Shown here: in pieces, positions 18,054 through 26,684 of the stretch
Position numbering within the stretch: position 1 is the stretch's first letter
Layout of the letters: every line of letters begins with the position of its first letter
Assembly: GCF_030317115.1 (NCBI RefSeq)
Contig: NZ_JASZYF010000012.1
Location: 62,001-126,000, forward strand
Origin: Variovorax gracilis
GTDB taxonomy: Bacteria; Pseudomonadota; Gammaproteobacteria; Burkholderiales; Burkholderiaceae_C
Direction of reading: 5' to 3'
DNA: 64,000 bases
Notes under the pieces: generated by a model
Told to the model about the DNA's origin: nothing
Databases searched by the model: none
The model's input: only the letters and a program-made list of their open reading frames with translations
Translations under genes and position numbers: made by a program

Positions 18054-19222
18054 ACGCTCGCCACCAACCCGTCGTCCACGATGCCGAGCAGGAGGAACTG
18101 ATCCTCGACATGCTGGAGCGATTCCTGACGGTGGAGGTCAAGCCGCACGTCCACCAGCTCGAGCACGACGACGAGTACCCGGCCGAGATCGTCGAGAAGA
18201 TGAAGGAGATGGGCCTGTTCGGCTGTCTCATCGCCACCGAATACGGTGGCCTGGGCCTGTCGACCCGTACCTACGCCAAGATCATCGAACGCATGTCGCG
18301 CGTGTGGATGTCGATCTCCGGCATCATCAACTCGCACCTGATCATGGCCATGGCGGTGCAGCGCGCCGGCACCGAAGAACAGAAGCGCCACTACCTGCCG
18401 CGCTTCGCGAGCGGCGAGCTGCGCGGCGGCGTCGGCCTGACCGAGTCGGATGCCGGCACCGACCTGCAGGCCATCCGCACGGTGGCCGTGCGCGACGGCG
18501 ACCACTACGTGGTCAACGGCAGCAAGATGTGGATCACCAACAGCCTGCACGGCAACTGCCTCGCGCTGCTCGTGAAAACCGACCCCAAGGCCCAGCCGCG
18601 GCACAAGGGCATGAGCTTGCTGATCGCGGAGAAGGGCGAGGGCTTCATTGTCAGCAAGAAGCTCGAGAAGCTCGGCTACAAGGGCATCGACACCTGCGCG
18701 CTCGCATTCGAGAATTATCGCGTTCCGGTCGACCGGCTGGTCGGCGGCGTGGAAGGCAAGGGCCTGCAGCAGGTGCTCGGCGGACTGGAGCTGGGCCGCA
18801 TCAACGTCGCGGCGCGCGGGCTCGGGATCGCCCAGGCGGCGCTCGACGAGGCGGTGGCCTATGCGCAGGTGCGCAAGACCTTCGGCAAGCCGATTGCCGA
18901 GCACCAGGCGATCCAGCTCAAGCTGGCCGAAATGGCCACCCGCACCCAGGCCGCGCGCCTGCTGGTGAACGCCGCTGCCGAGGCCTACGACCGCGGCGAC
19001 CGCTGCGACATGGAAGCTGGCATGGCCAAGTACTTCGCCACGGAGGCAGGGCAGGAGAACGCCCTCGACGCGATGCGCATCTTCGGCGGCTACGGCTACT
19101 CCAAGGAATACAACATCGAGCGCCTGTACCGCGACGCGCCGTTGCTGCTGATCGGCGAGGGCACCAACGAACTGCAGCGCATCATCATCGCCAAGCAACT
19201 GATCGAGAGGAACCCGGCATGA
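18050..19222 (+). CDS. Acyl-CoA dehydrogenase
   Basis: 390 residues with the complete acyl-CoA dehydrogenase plan: N-terminal helical domain (LDMLERFLTVEVKPHVHQLE), flavin-binding beta-domain (GGVGLTESDAGTDLQAIRTVAV, MWITNSLHGN), C-terminal helices with RKTFGKPIAEHQAIQ and IFGGYGYSKEYNIERLYRDA. The catalytic Glu is in LLIGEGTNELQR. Expected reaction: alpha,beta-desaturation of a short or branched acyl-CoA such as methylsuccinyl-CoA, passing electrons to ETF. It corresponds in position to the dehydrogenase of the Pseudomonas itaconate locus (PA0879). ATGA overlaps on both sides tie it to its neighbours. Confidence 0.9.
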   Translation: MNARHQPVVHDAEQEELILDMLERFLTVEVKPHVHQLEHDDEYPAEIVEKMKEMGLFGCLIATEYGGLGLSTRTYAKIIERMSRVWMSISGIINSHLIMAMAVQRAGTEEQKRHYLPRFASGELRGGVGLTESDAGTDLQAIRTVAVRDGDHYVVNGSKMWITNSLHGNCLALLVKTDPKAQPRHKGMSLLIAEKGEGFIVSKKLEKLGYKGIDTCALAFENYRVPVDRLVGGVEGKGLQQVLGGLELGRINVAARGLGIAQAALDEAVAYAQVRKTFGKPIAEHQAIQLKLAEMATRTQAARLLVNAAAEAYDRGDRCDMEAGMAKYFATEAGQENALDAMRIFGGYGYSKEYNIERLYRDAPLLLIGEGTNELQRIIIAKQLIERNPA

Positions 19223-20469
19223 ACGCGCCCGAATCGCTGGCCCACGCAATGGCGCGCGAGACCGTGCAGGCGCATGCCGACGCACCCGCCGGGCTGCCGC
19301 TCGCCGGGCTTCGCATCATCGCCGTCGAGCAGTACGGCGCCGGCCCGTTCGGCACCCAGCACCTGGCCGACCTCGGCGCCGAGGTGATCAAGATCGAGAA
19401 CCCGCACGATGGTGGCGACGTCGGTCGCGCCGTCGGCCCGCACTATTTCGGGCCCGGCGACAGCCACTTCTACCAATCCTTCAACCGCAACAAGAAGAGC
19501 ATCACGCTCGACCTGAAGAAGCCCGAGGGCCAGGAGGCGCTGCGCCGCCTCGCGAGCAAGGCCGACGTCGTGTTCAACAACCTGCGCGGCGACCTGCCGG
19601 CCAAGCTCGGCCTCACCTACGCGCACTTGAAGGACGTGAATCCCTCGCTGGTCTGCGGCCACCTGTCGGCCTACGGCCGCACCGGTTCGCGGGCCGCTTG
19701 GCCAGGCTACGACTACCTGATGCAGGCCGAGGCCGGCTATCTCTCGCTCACCGGCGAACCGGACGGTCCGCCCGCGCGCATGGGACTGTCGATCATCGAC
19801 CTGATGACCGGCACCACCGCCGCCATGGGCCTGCTCGCCGGCGTGGTCGGCGCACGCGCCAGCGGCGTGGGCCGGGACATCGATGTCAGCCTGTTCGACG
19901 TGGCGCTGCACAACCTGGCCTACGTGGCGACCTGGTACCTCAATGCAGGCCGCGCGATCGGCCGCGAGACGCGCTCCAGCCATCCCTCGCTGACGCCGAG
20001 CCAGCTCTACAAGACACAGGACGGGTGGATCTTCCTGATGTGCAACAAGGAGAAGTTCTGGACCGTGCTGGCGCAGTGCATCGGCAAGCCCGAATGGATC
20101 GACGATCCGGAATTCAAGACCTTTGCCGACCGCCTGGCCCACCGCGACCGCATCACGCAGGAGCTCGACGCCGTGCTGCAGACCGCCACCACGGAAGCGT
20201 GGATGAAGCGCTTCGCCGGCAAGGTGCCGGCCGCGCCCGTGTACGACGTGGCGCAGGCGCTGGAGAGCGATTTCGTGGCCGAGCAGGAACTGCTGCTGAA
20301 CTTCGAACACGCCAGCGGCCCGGTGCGCATGGTGGCGTCACCCGTTCGCGCCGGCCCCCATCCGACGAGACCGGCTCCCGCCATGGGCGAGCACACGGAC
20401 AGCGTGCTGCAGCAGGCCGGCTTCAGCGCACAGCAGATCGCGCAGATGCGCAGCACGGGCGCGATCTGA
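19219..20469 (+). CDS. ict: CaiB/BaiF-type CoA transferase, probable itaconate CoA-transferase
   Basis: 416 residues of a class III CoA transferase. The opening LRIIAVEQYGAGPFGTQHLADLGAEVIKIENP, the KSITLDLKKPEGQEALRRL strand and the catalytic Asp (about residue 165) in WPGYDYLMQAEAGYLSLTGEP are all present; the protein ends with the typical HTDSVLQQAGFSAQQIAQMR. It moves CoA from succinyl-CoA or a similar donor to a free carboxylic acid. In this cluster the expected product is itaconyl-CoA, feeding the MaoC hydratase at 15081. A roughly 25-residue N-terminal extension precedes the domain. ATGA overlap with the dehydrogenase gene. Confidence 0.87.
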   Translation: MNAPESLAHAMARETVQAHADAPAGLPLAGLRIIAVEQYGAGPFGTQHLADLGAEVIKIENPHDGGDVGRAVGPHYFGPGDSHFYQSFNRNKKSITLDLKKPEGQEALRRLASKADVVFNNLRGDLPAKLGLTYAHLKDVNPSLVCGHLSAYGRTGSRAAWPGYDYLMQAEAGYLSLTGEPDGPPARMGLSIIDLMTGTTAAMGLLAGVVGARASGVGRDIDVSLFDVALHNLAYVATWYLNAGRAIGRETRSSHPSLTPSQLYKTQDGWIFLMCNKEKFWTVLAQCIGKPEWIDDPEFKTFADRLAHRDRITQELDAVLQTATTEAWMKRFAGKVPAAPVYDVAQALESDFVAEQELLLNFEHASGPVRMVASPVRAGPHPTRPAPAMGEHTDSVLQQAGFSAQQIAQMRSTGAI

Positions 20470-20509
20470 AACCTGCCGGACGGATCGCAGCACCCCGCAC
20501 AATCGCCGA

Positions 20510-21301
20510 ATGACCGAGAACAGCTACAACGTCCCCGCCCCGCAGATCGCTTCGCTGGGGTCGCCTCAGCCACGCTACATGCAGTTGGCCAAGACCCTGC
20601 TCAACGAGATCGAGAGCGGCAAGTACCCCGTGGGTTCGCAACTGCCCACCGAGCAGGAGTTGTGCGAGCAGTTCGGTGTGAGCCGCGCCACCGCGCGCGA
20701 GGCGCTGCGCCGGCTGGTGCAACTCGGCCTGGTGGTGCGTCAGCCCCGCGTCGGCACCACGGTCAAGGCGGTCTCGGCCCAGGCGGGCGGCTATCGGCAG
20801 AACATCGCGGACGTCAGCGACCTCTACCAGTACGCGACCGACACCACGCTGGTGATCGAAAGCAGCGACACGGTCGAAGTGGACGCCCTGCAGGCCGACA
20901 AGCTGGAGGCCGGCGTTGGCGAGACCTGGCTGCACCTGCGCGGCCGTCGCCATGCCGCCGCGCAGCCACTGCCAATCTGCACCACCGAGCTGTGGCTCCA
21001 TCCGGCCTTTCGCGCGATTCGCGGGATCATGGGGCCGCTGCGAGGTGCGGTGCATGCGGCGATCGAGGAACAGTTCGGCGAACGCGTGGTGGCGGTCGAG
21101 CAGGAGATCCGCGCCGTGGCCTTGGGCCGCGAACAGGCTGCCGCGCTGCAGGCTGTGCCGCGCAGCCCGGCGCTTTGGATCTGCCGCCGCTATCGCAATC
21201 GCCACGGGCAACTGGTGGAAGTCTCCGAGAGCACGCACCCGGCCGATCGGTTCAGCTACAACACCATGCTGCGCCGCGATTGGGAGGCGGGCAGTCGATG
21301 A
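20510..21301 (+). CDS. GntR-family regulator, HutC subfamily (UTRA domain)
   Basis: 263 residues. Residues about 20-90 form the winged helix-turn-helix (LAKTLLNEIESGKYPVGSQLPTEQELCEQFGVSRATAREALRRLVQLGLVVRQPRVGTTV); the rest is a UTRA ligand domain (TWLHLRGRRHA, ICTTELWLHPAFRAI, SPALWICRRYRNRHGQLVEVSESTHPADRFSYN). HutC-type repressors sense pathway intermediates. It lies inside the catabolic cluster, 40 bases after the CoA transferase and overlapping the MFS gene by four bases, so it should regulate this locus, probably through the palindrome at 15026-15041. The Pseudomonas itaconate locus uses a LysR protein (RipR) instead. Confidence 0.92.
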   Translation: MTENSYNVPAPQIASLGSPQPRYMQLAKTLLNEIESGKYPVGSQLPTEQELCEQFGVSRATAREALRRLVQLGLVVRQPRVGTTVKAVSAQAGGYRQNIADVSDLYQYATDTTLVIESSDTVEVDALQADKLEAGVGETWLHLRGRRHAAAQPLPICTTELWLHPAFRAIRGIMGPLRGAVHAAIEEQFGERVVAVEQEIRAVALGREQAAALQAVPRSPALWICRRYRNRHGQLVEVSESTHPADRFSYNTMLRRDWEAGSR

Positions 21302-22500
21302 AGGATCGGTCCTTGATGCCGCTGGCCATCACCACGGCCATCCAGGTGCTGGTGTCGGCAGCGGTGTTGACCCTCCCCGTGATGGCGCCCGTGGTGGCGC
21401 AAGCGCTAGGCATCTCGCCGGCCTACACCGGCTTGTACATTGCCATCGTCTATGGCGGCGCCATCCTGACGAGCCTGGCCGCAGGCACGGCGGTGAAGCG
21501 CTTCGGCGCCATTCGCATGAGCCAGGTCGGCCTGCTGCTGTGCGCGGCGGGGCTGGCGCTGTCGGCGTTGCCATCGCTGGCGGCCATCGCCGCGGGCGCC
21601 TTCCTGATCGGCCTCGGGTACGGCCCGATCACGCCGGCCAGCTCCCACCTGCTGGCCCGCACGACGCCCGCACATCGCATGTCCCTGGTGTTCTCGCTCA
21701 AGCAGACCGGCGTGCCCCTGGGCGGCGTGGTGGCTGGCGCCGCCGTGCCTGGCTTGCTGCTGTGGGGCGGCTGGCAGGCCGCGCTGCTGGTGGCTGCGAC
21801 CGCCAATGTCCTGTGCGCGGTGGTCGCGCAATCGCTGCGCGGCAGCCTGGACGCCGACCGCGATCCGAGCCAGAAGCCGTCGCTCGGGCATCTCGCGCGC
21901 CCGGTGCGGCTGGTGCTCTCGCATCCGGGGCTACGCATGCTGGCCGGGTGTTCCTTCGTCTTCTCGATGTGCCAGCTCTCGCTCACGGCCTACCTGGTCA
22001 CCTACCTCGATGCCGTTCTGTCCTACGGCTTGGTGGCGGCCGGGCTGGTGCTGTCGCTGGTGCAGGTCGGCGGCGTCACCGGCCGGGTGCTGTGGGGCTA
22101 CGTGGCGGATCGCCTGCTGGGCGCGCGCCGGATGCTCACGGTCCTGTCGCTGATGATGTGCCTGGCGGCGCTCGCGACGGCGCTGCTCACGACCCGGGTT
22201 CCTGCCGTTCTGGTGCTGGCGGTGCTGGTTCTCTTTGGTGCCTCGGCGATCGGCTGGAACGGCGTGTACCTCGCCGAGGCGGCCCGTCAGGCGCCGCCGG
22301 GGCAGGCCAGCATCGCCACCGGCGGAACGCTGGCCGTCACCTATTTCGGGGTGGTCCTCGGCCCGCCGGTCTTCGGCCTTCTGGCCACGCTGTTCGGCAG
22401 CTACCGCGCCGGCTTCGTGGCGCTGGCCCTGGCCACGGCCGTCTGCACCGTGGCGCTGCTGCGCGGCGGACGCCAGCCGGCGGCAACGGGCGCCGCCTGA
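21298..22500 (+). CDS. MFS transporter
   Basis: 400 residues, largely hydrophobic with about twelve membrane segments. The loop between helices 2 and 3 reads GTAVKRFGAIRMSQVG, a weakened form of the MFS signature, and the second-half equivalent is GYVADRLLGARRMLTV. It overlaps the GntR gene by ATGA, and the lyase gene follows after 17 bases. As the only complete transporter of the cluster it may carry itaconate or a related dicarboxylate across the inner membrane, taking the place of the TRAP transporter found in the Pseudomonas locus. The substrate is inferred from context. Confidence 0.88.
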   Translation: MKDRSLMPLAITTAIQVLVSAAVLTLPVMAPVVAQALGISPAYTGLYIAIVYGGAILTSLAAGTAVKRFGAIRMSQVGLLLCAAGLALSALPSLAAIAAGAFLIGLGYGPITPASSHLLARTTPAHRMSLVFSLKQTGVPLGGVVAGAAVPGLLLWGGWQAALLVAATANVLCAVVAQSLRGSLDADRDPSQKPSLGHLARPVRLVLSHPGLRMLAGCSFVFSMCQLSLTAYLVTYLDAVLSYGLVAAGLVLSLVQVGGVTGRVLWGYVADRLLGARRMLTVLSLMMCLAALATALLTTRVPAVLVLAVLVLFGASAIGWNGVYLAEAARQAPPGQASIATGGTLAVTYFGVVLGPPVFGLLATLFGSYRAGFVALALATAVCTVALLRGGRQPAATGAA

Positions 22501-22517
22501 TCTCTCGACTTCATCGG

Positions 22518-23375
22518 ATGCACGCCATGATCGAACGCAGTTATCTCTTCGTACCGGGTGACCGACCCGAACGCATCGACAAGGCGTTGGCAAGTGGCGC
22601 ACACGCGGTCATCGTCGACCTCGAAGATGCGGTCCAGCCCGACCACAAGGACGCCGCCCGCGCCGCCACCCGCGCGTGGCTGGAGGCTTCGAGCCGACCC
22701 GTGATCTTGCGCATCAATCCGCCAGGCACGCCCTGGAACGAACATGACTGCGAGTTGCTCGCACTGCGCGCCGTGCGGGCGGTGATGCTTCCGAAGGCGG
22801 AAGACGCCGGGCAGTTGCATGAACTTGCCGGCCGGCTGCGTGAAGACCAGATGCTGCTGCCCCTGGTGGAAACCGTCGCCGGGCATTTCGCGGCGGTCGA
22901 GCTGGCGCGCGTGCGCAGGGTGCAGCGGCTGGCCTTCGGAAGCTTCGACTTCATGGCCGACGCAGGCATTCGCGGCGATGCAGAAGAACTCGATGCGATA
23001 CGCACGCAGCTGGTGCTGGTCTCGCGCATGGCGGGCCTGCAGGCGCCGGTCGACGGCGTCACACTCGGCACCGACGATGCGGCGCAAATCGCGCACGACG
23101 TGCAGCGTTCGCGCCGCTACGGCATGGGGGCCAAGCTCTGCATCCATCCCCGGCAGGTGAGCGCAGTGAACAGCGGCTTCGCCCCGTCGGACCGCGAGAT
23201 CGACTGGGCCCGCCGAGTTGTTGCCGCGCTGGCGCACGGGCACGGTGCCGTCACGGTCGATGGCAAGCTGGTGGATCGGCCCATCGAGCTGCAGGCGCGT
23301 GCCATCCTGGCGGAGGCGCCGGCAGCCGGCGCTTCGCCACTGCACGCTCGAGACGCTCAAGGCTTGTCTTCGTAG
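22518..23375 (+). CDS. ccl: HpcH/HpaI (CitE-like) CoA lyase, probable citramalyl-CoA lyase
   Basis: 285 residues from 22518 (ATG at 22527 also possible). The CitE-like signatures are clear: RSYLFVPGDRPERIDKALASGAHAVIVDLEDAVQPDHKDAAR, an Arg in VILRINPPGTPW, the metal-binding Glu in LPLVETVAGHF and Asp in GSFDFMADAG, and CIHPRQVSAVN near the end. Such enzymes split malyl- or citramalyl-CoA into acetyl-CoA plus glyoxylate or pyruvate. Given the preceding hydratase and CoA transferase, citramalyl-CoA to acetyl-CoA and pyruvate is the best guess and would complete itaconate breakdown. Its last 19 bases overlap the end of the convergent gene at 23357. Confidence 0.85.
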   Translation: MHAMIERSYLFVPGDRPERIDKALASGAHAVIVDLEDAVQPDHKDAARAATRAWLEASSRPVILRINPPGTPWNEHDCELLALRAVRAVMLPKAEDAGQLHELAGRLREDQMLLPLVETVAGHFAAVELARVRRVQRLAFGSFDFMADAGIRGDAEELDAIRTQLVLVSRMAGLQAPVDGVTLGTDDAAQIAHDVQRSRRYGMGAKLCIHPRQVSAVNSGFAPSDREIDWARRVVAALAHGHGAVTVDGKLVDRPIELQARAILAEAPAAGASPLHARDAQGLSS

Positions 23376-24253
23376 GCCTCGGCCGGGCGGTCGTTCGGCG
23401 ACTGGAACGCCGCTTTCAGCGAGTCGCTCAACGAAATGTTGATGACGGCGTTGCGAGGCGGGATCGGCGCCATGAACCACTTCGCGTAGAGCTTCTCGAG
23501 CGCGCCCGAGGCCATCACACCATCCAGGTAGCCGTCCACCGCGCTCTTGAACGCCGGGTCCTCCTTGCGCAGCATGATCGCAATCGGCTCGATGCCCAGC
23601 GGCTTGCCGACGATCCTGAAATCGCCTGGGTTGCGCGCATGGGCGATGTTGCCGGCCAGCGTGTTGTCGTCCATGGCGAAGGCGTCGGCGCGGCCGGTTT
23701 CCAGCAGCAGGAAGCTTTCGGCATGGTCCTTGGCCAGCACGATGTTCAAGCCGGAGCCCTTGTGGTCCTGCTCCAGCTTGCGCAGCCGCTGGACCAGCGT
23801 GGTGCCGGTGGTGGTGACGATGGTCCTGCCCTTGAGCTGTTCCACCGACTGGATGCCGCTGGCCGCCCGCACCGCGAAACGCGCCTCGGTGATGTAGGAG
23901 GTGTTCGCGAACGCGACCTGTTGCTGGCGCGCAGCGTTGTTGGTGGTGGAGCCGCACTCGATGTCGACGGTGCCGTTCTGCAGCAGGGGCACGCGGTTCT
24001 GCGAGGTCACGACCATCTGCCGGATCGCCACGCCCGGCAGCAGTTTGCCGAGCATCTGCTCGCACAGCTCGACGTGATAGCCCACGTGGCTGCCGCCCAG
24101 TGAATACGACAGGGGTGGCGAGGCTTCGCGCACGCCCATGGTGATGGAGCCCGCTGCCCTGGCCTTGGCCAGCGTGCCGCCGCTGTCCTGCGCGCCGGCG
24201 CCCGCCACGGCGAGCAGCAGTGCTGCGCTGATGAAGATCGTTCGGTTCTTCAT
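23357..24253 (-). CDS. Amino-acid ABC transporter substrate-binding protein (GltI-like)
   Basis: 298 residues with a signal peptide (MKNRTIFISAALLLAVAGAGA). It is a family 3 solute-binding protein: ITMGVREASPPLSYSL, GYHVELCEQMLGKLLP, GTVDIECGSTTNNAARQQQVAFANTSYI and VDGYLDGVMASGALEKLYAKWF match glutamate/aspartate-type receptors. No permease or ATPase gene follows. It is co-directional with, and 23 bases downstream of, the dialkylglycine decarboxylase gene, so it probably captures an amino acid substrate of that enzyme. Its 3' end runs 19 bases into the convergent lyase gene. Confidence 0.88.
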   Translation of the reverse strand: MKNRTIFISAALLLAVAGAGAQDSGGTLAKARAAGSITMGVREASPPLSYSLGGSHVGYHVELCEQMLGKLLPGVAIRQMVVTSQNRVPLLQNGTVDIECGSTTNNAARQQQVAFANTSYITEARFAVRAASGIQSVEQLKGRTIVTTTGTTLVQRLRKLEQDHKGSGLNIVLAKDHAESFLLLETGRADAFAMDDNTLAGNIAHARNPGDFRIVGKPLGIEPIAIMLRKEDPAFKSAVDGYLDGVMASGALEKLYAKWFMAPIPPRNAVINISLSDSLKAAFQSPNDRPAEAYEDKP

Positions 24254-24276
24254 GATGATGATGCGCACCGTGCCGG

Positions 24277-25611
24277 TCAGGCCGCCAGCGCCACGGGGGC
24301 CGGACTCGCGATCTCGTCCAGGCTCTCGCGCAGTGCGCGGTCGAGGATGGCCATGGCGCGGTCGATTTCCGCGCGGCTCACCGTGAGCGGCGGCGCAATG
24401 CGCCACACCGAGCCGCGCTCGGGGCGGCGCCGGATGTTCATGCTCAGGCCCAGTTCGAAGCACTTCTTCGTCGTGCGCGCGCCCAACTCGTGGTACGGCA
24501 AGCGCGAGGCGCGGTCCTGCACCAGCTCCACGCCCAGCAACAGGCCTTCGCCGCGCACGTCGCCGATGGCTTCATAGTGCTGTTGCATCTCCAGCAGTTG
24601 GCCGCGCAGGTAGGCGCCGGTGGTGCGCGCGCGCTCGATCAGGCCTTCCTTTCGGATGGTGTCCAGCACGGCCAGCCCCACAGTGGCGGGCAGCGGGTCG
24701 GAGACATGGCTCGTGTAGAAGGTGAAGCCCTTTTCGAACACGTCCTGCTCGATCTTCGGGCTGGTGGCCACGGCCGCCAGCGGCAGGCCGCCGCCCATGG
24801 TCTTCGACACCGACATGATGTCGGGCACCACGCCGTAGAAGTCCGACGCGGTGCGGTGCCCGATGCGGCCGAACGCCGTCTGCGCCTCGTCGAAGATCAG
24901 CAGCATGCCGCGGTCGTCGGCCGCCTTGCGCAGGGCCTGCATGTACGACTTCGGCGGCACCAGGACGCCGCCCGCGCTGATGATGGGTTCGATGATGATG
25001 GCTGCGCGCCGGCCCGTGGAGGCCATGTCGTACATCTTCAGGCCCAACTCCAGGCAAGCCAGCGCGGACTCCTCGCCCGACATGCCCTGGATGTAAGGCC
25101 GATAGGCGTTGGGCTCGGGCATCAGGTAGACGCCGGGCACGTGCACGCCGTAGCCCTTGCGGTCGCTCGCGAAGGACACGGCGCTGGTTCCGCCCGTCAC
25201 GCCGTGCCACGAGCCGCCCACGGCCAGGATCTCGAAGCCGCCGGTGTACATCTTGGCCATGCGCAGCGCCACTTCGTTGCTCTCGGAACCCGTGTTCACG
25301 AAGATCGACTTGGTGAGCGGTGCGGGCATCCACTCGGTCGCCATCTTCTGCGCCAGCTCGGCCACGACTTCAGGGATCATGCCGCTGAACATGTGGAAGG
25401 CCTTTTCGCCGGCCTCGTGAACCGCGCGCACGATGGCCGGGTGGTTGTGCCCGATGGTGGCGCACATCTGGCCCGAGGTGAAGTCGAGGATCTCGCGGCC
25501 CGTGTCGTCGATGACGATGGCGCCGCGGGCGCTGCGGAACAGGTTGGGGAAGGTGTCGCCGCCGTAGCGCACCATGTATTCCTTGGCCGCCGCGCGTAGT
25601 TGCTCGCTCAT
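24277..25611 (-). CDS. dgdA: Class III PLP enzyme, probable 2,2-dialkylglycine decarboxylase
   Basis: 444 residues of the class III aminotransferase fold. From memory, the Burkholderia dialkylglycine decarboxylase uses Gln52, Trp138, Lys272 and Arg406. Here equivalents stand at Gln48 (TSGQMCATIGH), Trp135 (GGSWHGVTGG), Lys270 (SVSKTMGGG) and Arg404 (WRIAPPLTVS). Long blocks agree with that enzyme (FYTSHVSDPLPATVGLAVLD, GDVRGEGLLLGVELVQDR, LGLSMNIRRRP). Expected reaction: pyruvate-dependent decarboxylation-transamination of 2-methylalanine (AIB) or isovaline to a ketone, CO2 and L-alanine. The divergent LysR gene at 25785 fits DgdR. An ordinary transaminase remains possible but less likely. 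Confidence 0.82.
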   Translation of the reverse strand: MSEQLRAAAKEYMVRYGGDTFPNLFRSARGAIVIDDTGREILDFTSGQMCATIGHNHPAIVRAVHEAGEKAFHMFSGMIPEVVAELAQKMATEWMPAPLTKSIFVNTGSESNEVALRMAKMYTGGFEILAVGGSWHGVTGGTSAVSFASDRKGYGVHVPGVYLMPEPNAYRPYIQGMSGEESALACLELGLKMYDMASTGRRAAIIIEPIISAGGVLVPPKSYMQALRKAADDRGMLLIFDEAQTAFGRIGHRTASDFYGVVPDIMSVSKTMGGGLPLAAVATSPKIEQDVFEKGFTFYTSHVSDPLPATVGLAVLDTIRKEGLIERARTTGAYLRGQLLEMQQHYEAIGDVRGEGLLLGVELVQDRASRLPYHELGARTTKKCFELGLSMNIRRRPERGSVWRIAPPLTVSRAEIDRAMAILDRALRESLDEIASPAPVALAA

Positions 25612-25732
25612 GTCCGAATCCTTTGCTGAAGTGGTGAGAGGGTTCGTGAATGGTCGCGAGGAGCGGCACCGCGGTCCAATGTCGAGTTTGCATCCGGGGG
25701 CAATGCGCGGCACGCATCGCCGATGCGAACAA

Positions 25733-25746
25733 CGAATGGGCATTCG
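25733..25746. promoter_or_regulatory. Dyad in the dgdA-dgdR intergenic region
   Basis: CGAATG-GG-CATTCG is a perfect 6-bp inverted repeat about 40 bases before the LysR start and 120 bases before the dgdA start. It is a candidate LysR-type binding site controlling both divergent genes. Confidence 0.5.
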
Positions 25747-25784
25747 ACTTGCAAAATTCGCCCGCGCAGGCGTCAATTCGCACC

Positions 25785-26684
25785 ATGGACATTCGCTGGT
25801 TTCAGGATTTCGTCACCCTCGCCGAGGTGCAGAACTTCACGCGTGCGGCCGAGATGCGCAACGTGTCGCAGGCCGCGTTCAGCCGCCGCATCCAGGCGCT
25901 GGAGCAGTGGCTGGACGCCAAGCTCATCGACCGCGCGAGCTACCCGACCAAGCTCACGGCCGCGGGCGAGCGCTTTCGCACGGTGGCCACGGGCCTGCTC
26001 AACCAGATCGCCGACGCCAAGGCTGAGATCGGCGACGCGCCGTCGCGCAACCACGTGCGCATCGCCTCCACCTATGCGCTGGCCAGCACGCGGCTGCCGG
26101 GCTGGTGGGCGCGTTGGTCGGGCGCGGGTGACATGAGTTGCAGCCTGGAGGTGGGCAATGTGCACGACACGGTCTCGGCCTTCAATGCGGGATCGGCCGA
26201 TGTGTTGATCGGATTTCACCAGGCCGCGCACCCGGTGCAGATCGATGCGACGCGTTTCGAGCGGCACGAACTGGGCGTCGAGAAGGTGCGGCCCTATATG
26301 TCGCGCGCATTGGCCGAATCGGGCCGACTCGAGCTGCCGGGCACGGTGTTGAAGCCGTTGCCGCTGCTGATGTATTCGCCCAGCGGCTACTTCGCGCGCG
26401 TGGTCGACTCGGCCATCGAACAGTCGGCGCAGGCGCTGGTCGGCTATCGCGCCTTCGAGGCCGAAATGACCGACGTGCTCGGCGACCTTGCGTTGCAGGG
26501 CATGGGCATCGCGTGGCTGCCCGACAGTTCATTCGTCTCGGGCCGGCTGGCCGGGCTGGTGCCGCTGGGCGACGGCGCGTGGGACATCGATGTGAGCATC
26601 GTGGCCTACCGCTCGCGGGTCAATGCGCGGGGGGTGGTGGGGCGGCTTTGGGAACAAATCTGTGCCGTGCACGACCTTGGGTGA
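25785..26684 (+). CDS. dgdR: LysR-family regulator, probable DgdR
   Basis: 299 residues. The N-terminal helix-turn-helix begins MDIRWFQDFVTLAEVQNFTRAAEMRNVSQAAFSRRIQALEQWLDAKLIDR, typical LysR; the C-terminal part is the two-lobe effector domain. It is divergent from the dialkylglycine decarboxylase gene with 173 bases between starts, the arrangement of dgdR and dgdA in Burkholderia, where DgdR represses dgdA until 2-methylalanine is present. The paralogue choice rests mainly on this context. Confidence 0.82.
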   Translation: MDIRWFQDFVTLAEVQNFTRAAEMRNVSQAAFSRRIQALEQWLDAKLIDRASYPTKLTAAGERFRTVATGLLNQIADAKAEIGDAPSRNHVRIASTYALASTRLPGWWARWSGAGDMSCSLEVGNVHDTVSAFNAGSADVLIGFHQAAHPVQIDATRFERHELGVEKVRPYMSRALAESGRLELPGTVLKPLPLLMYSPSGYFARVVDSAIEQSAQALVGYRAFEAEMTDVLGDLALQGMGIAWLPDSSFVSGRLAGLVPLGDGAWDIDVSIVAYRSRVNARGVVGRLWEQICAVHDLG

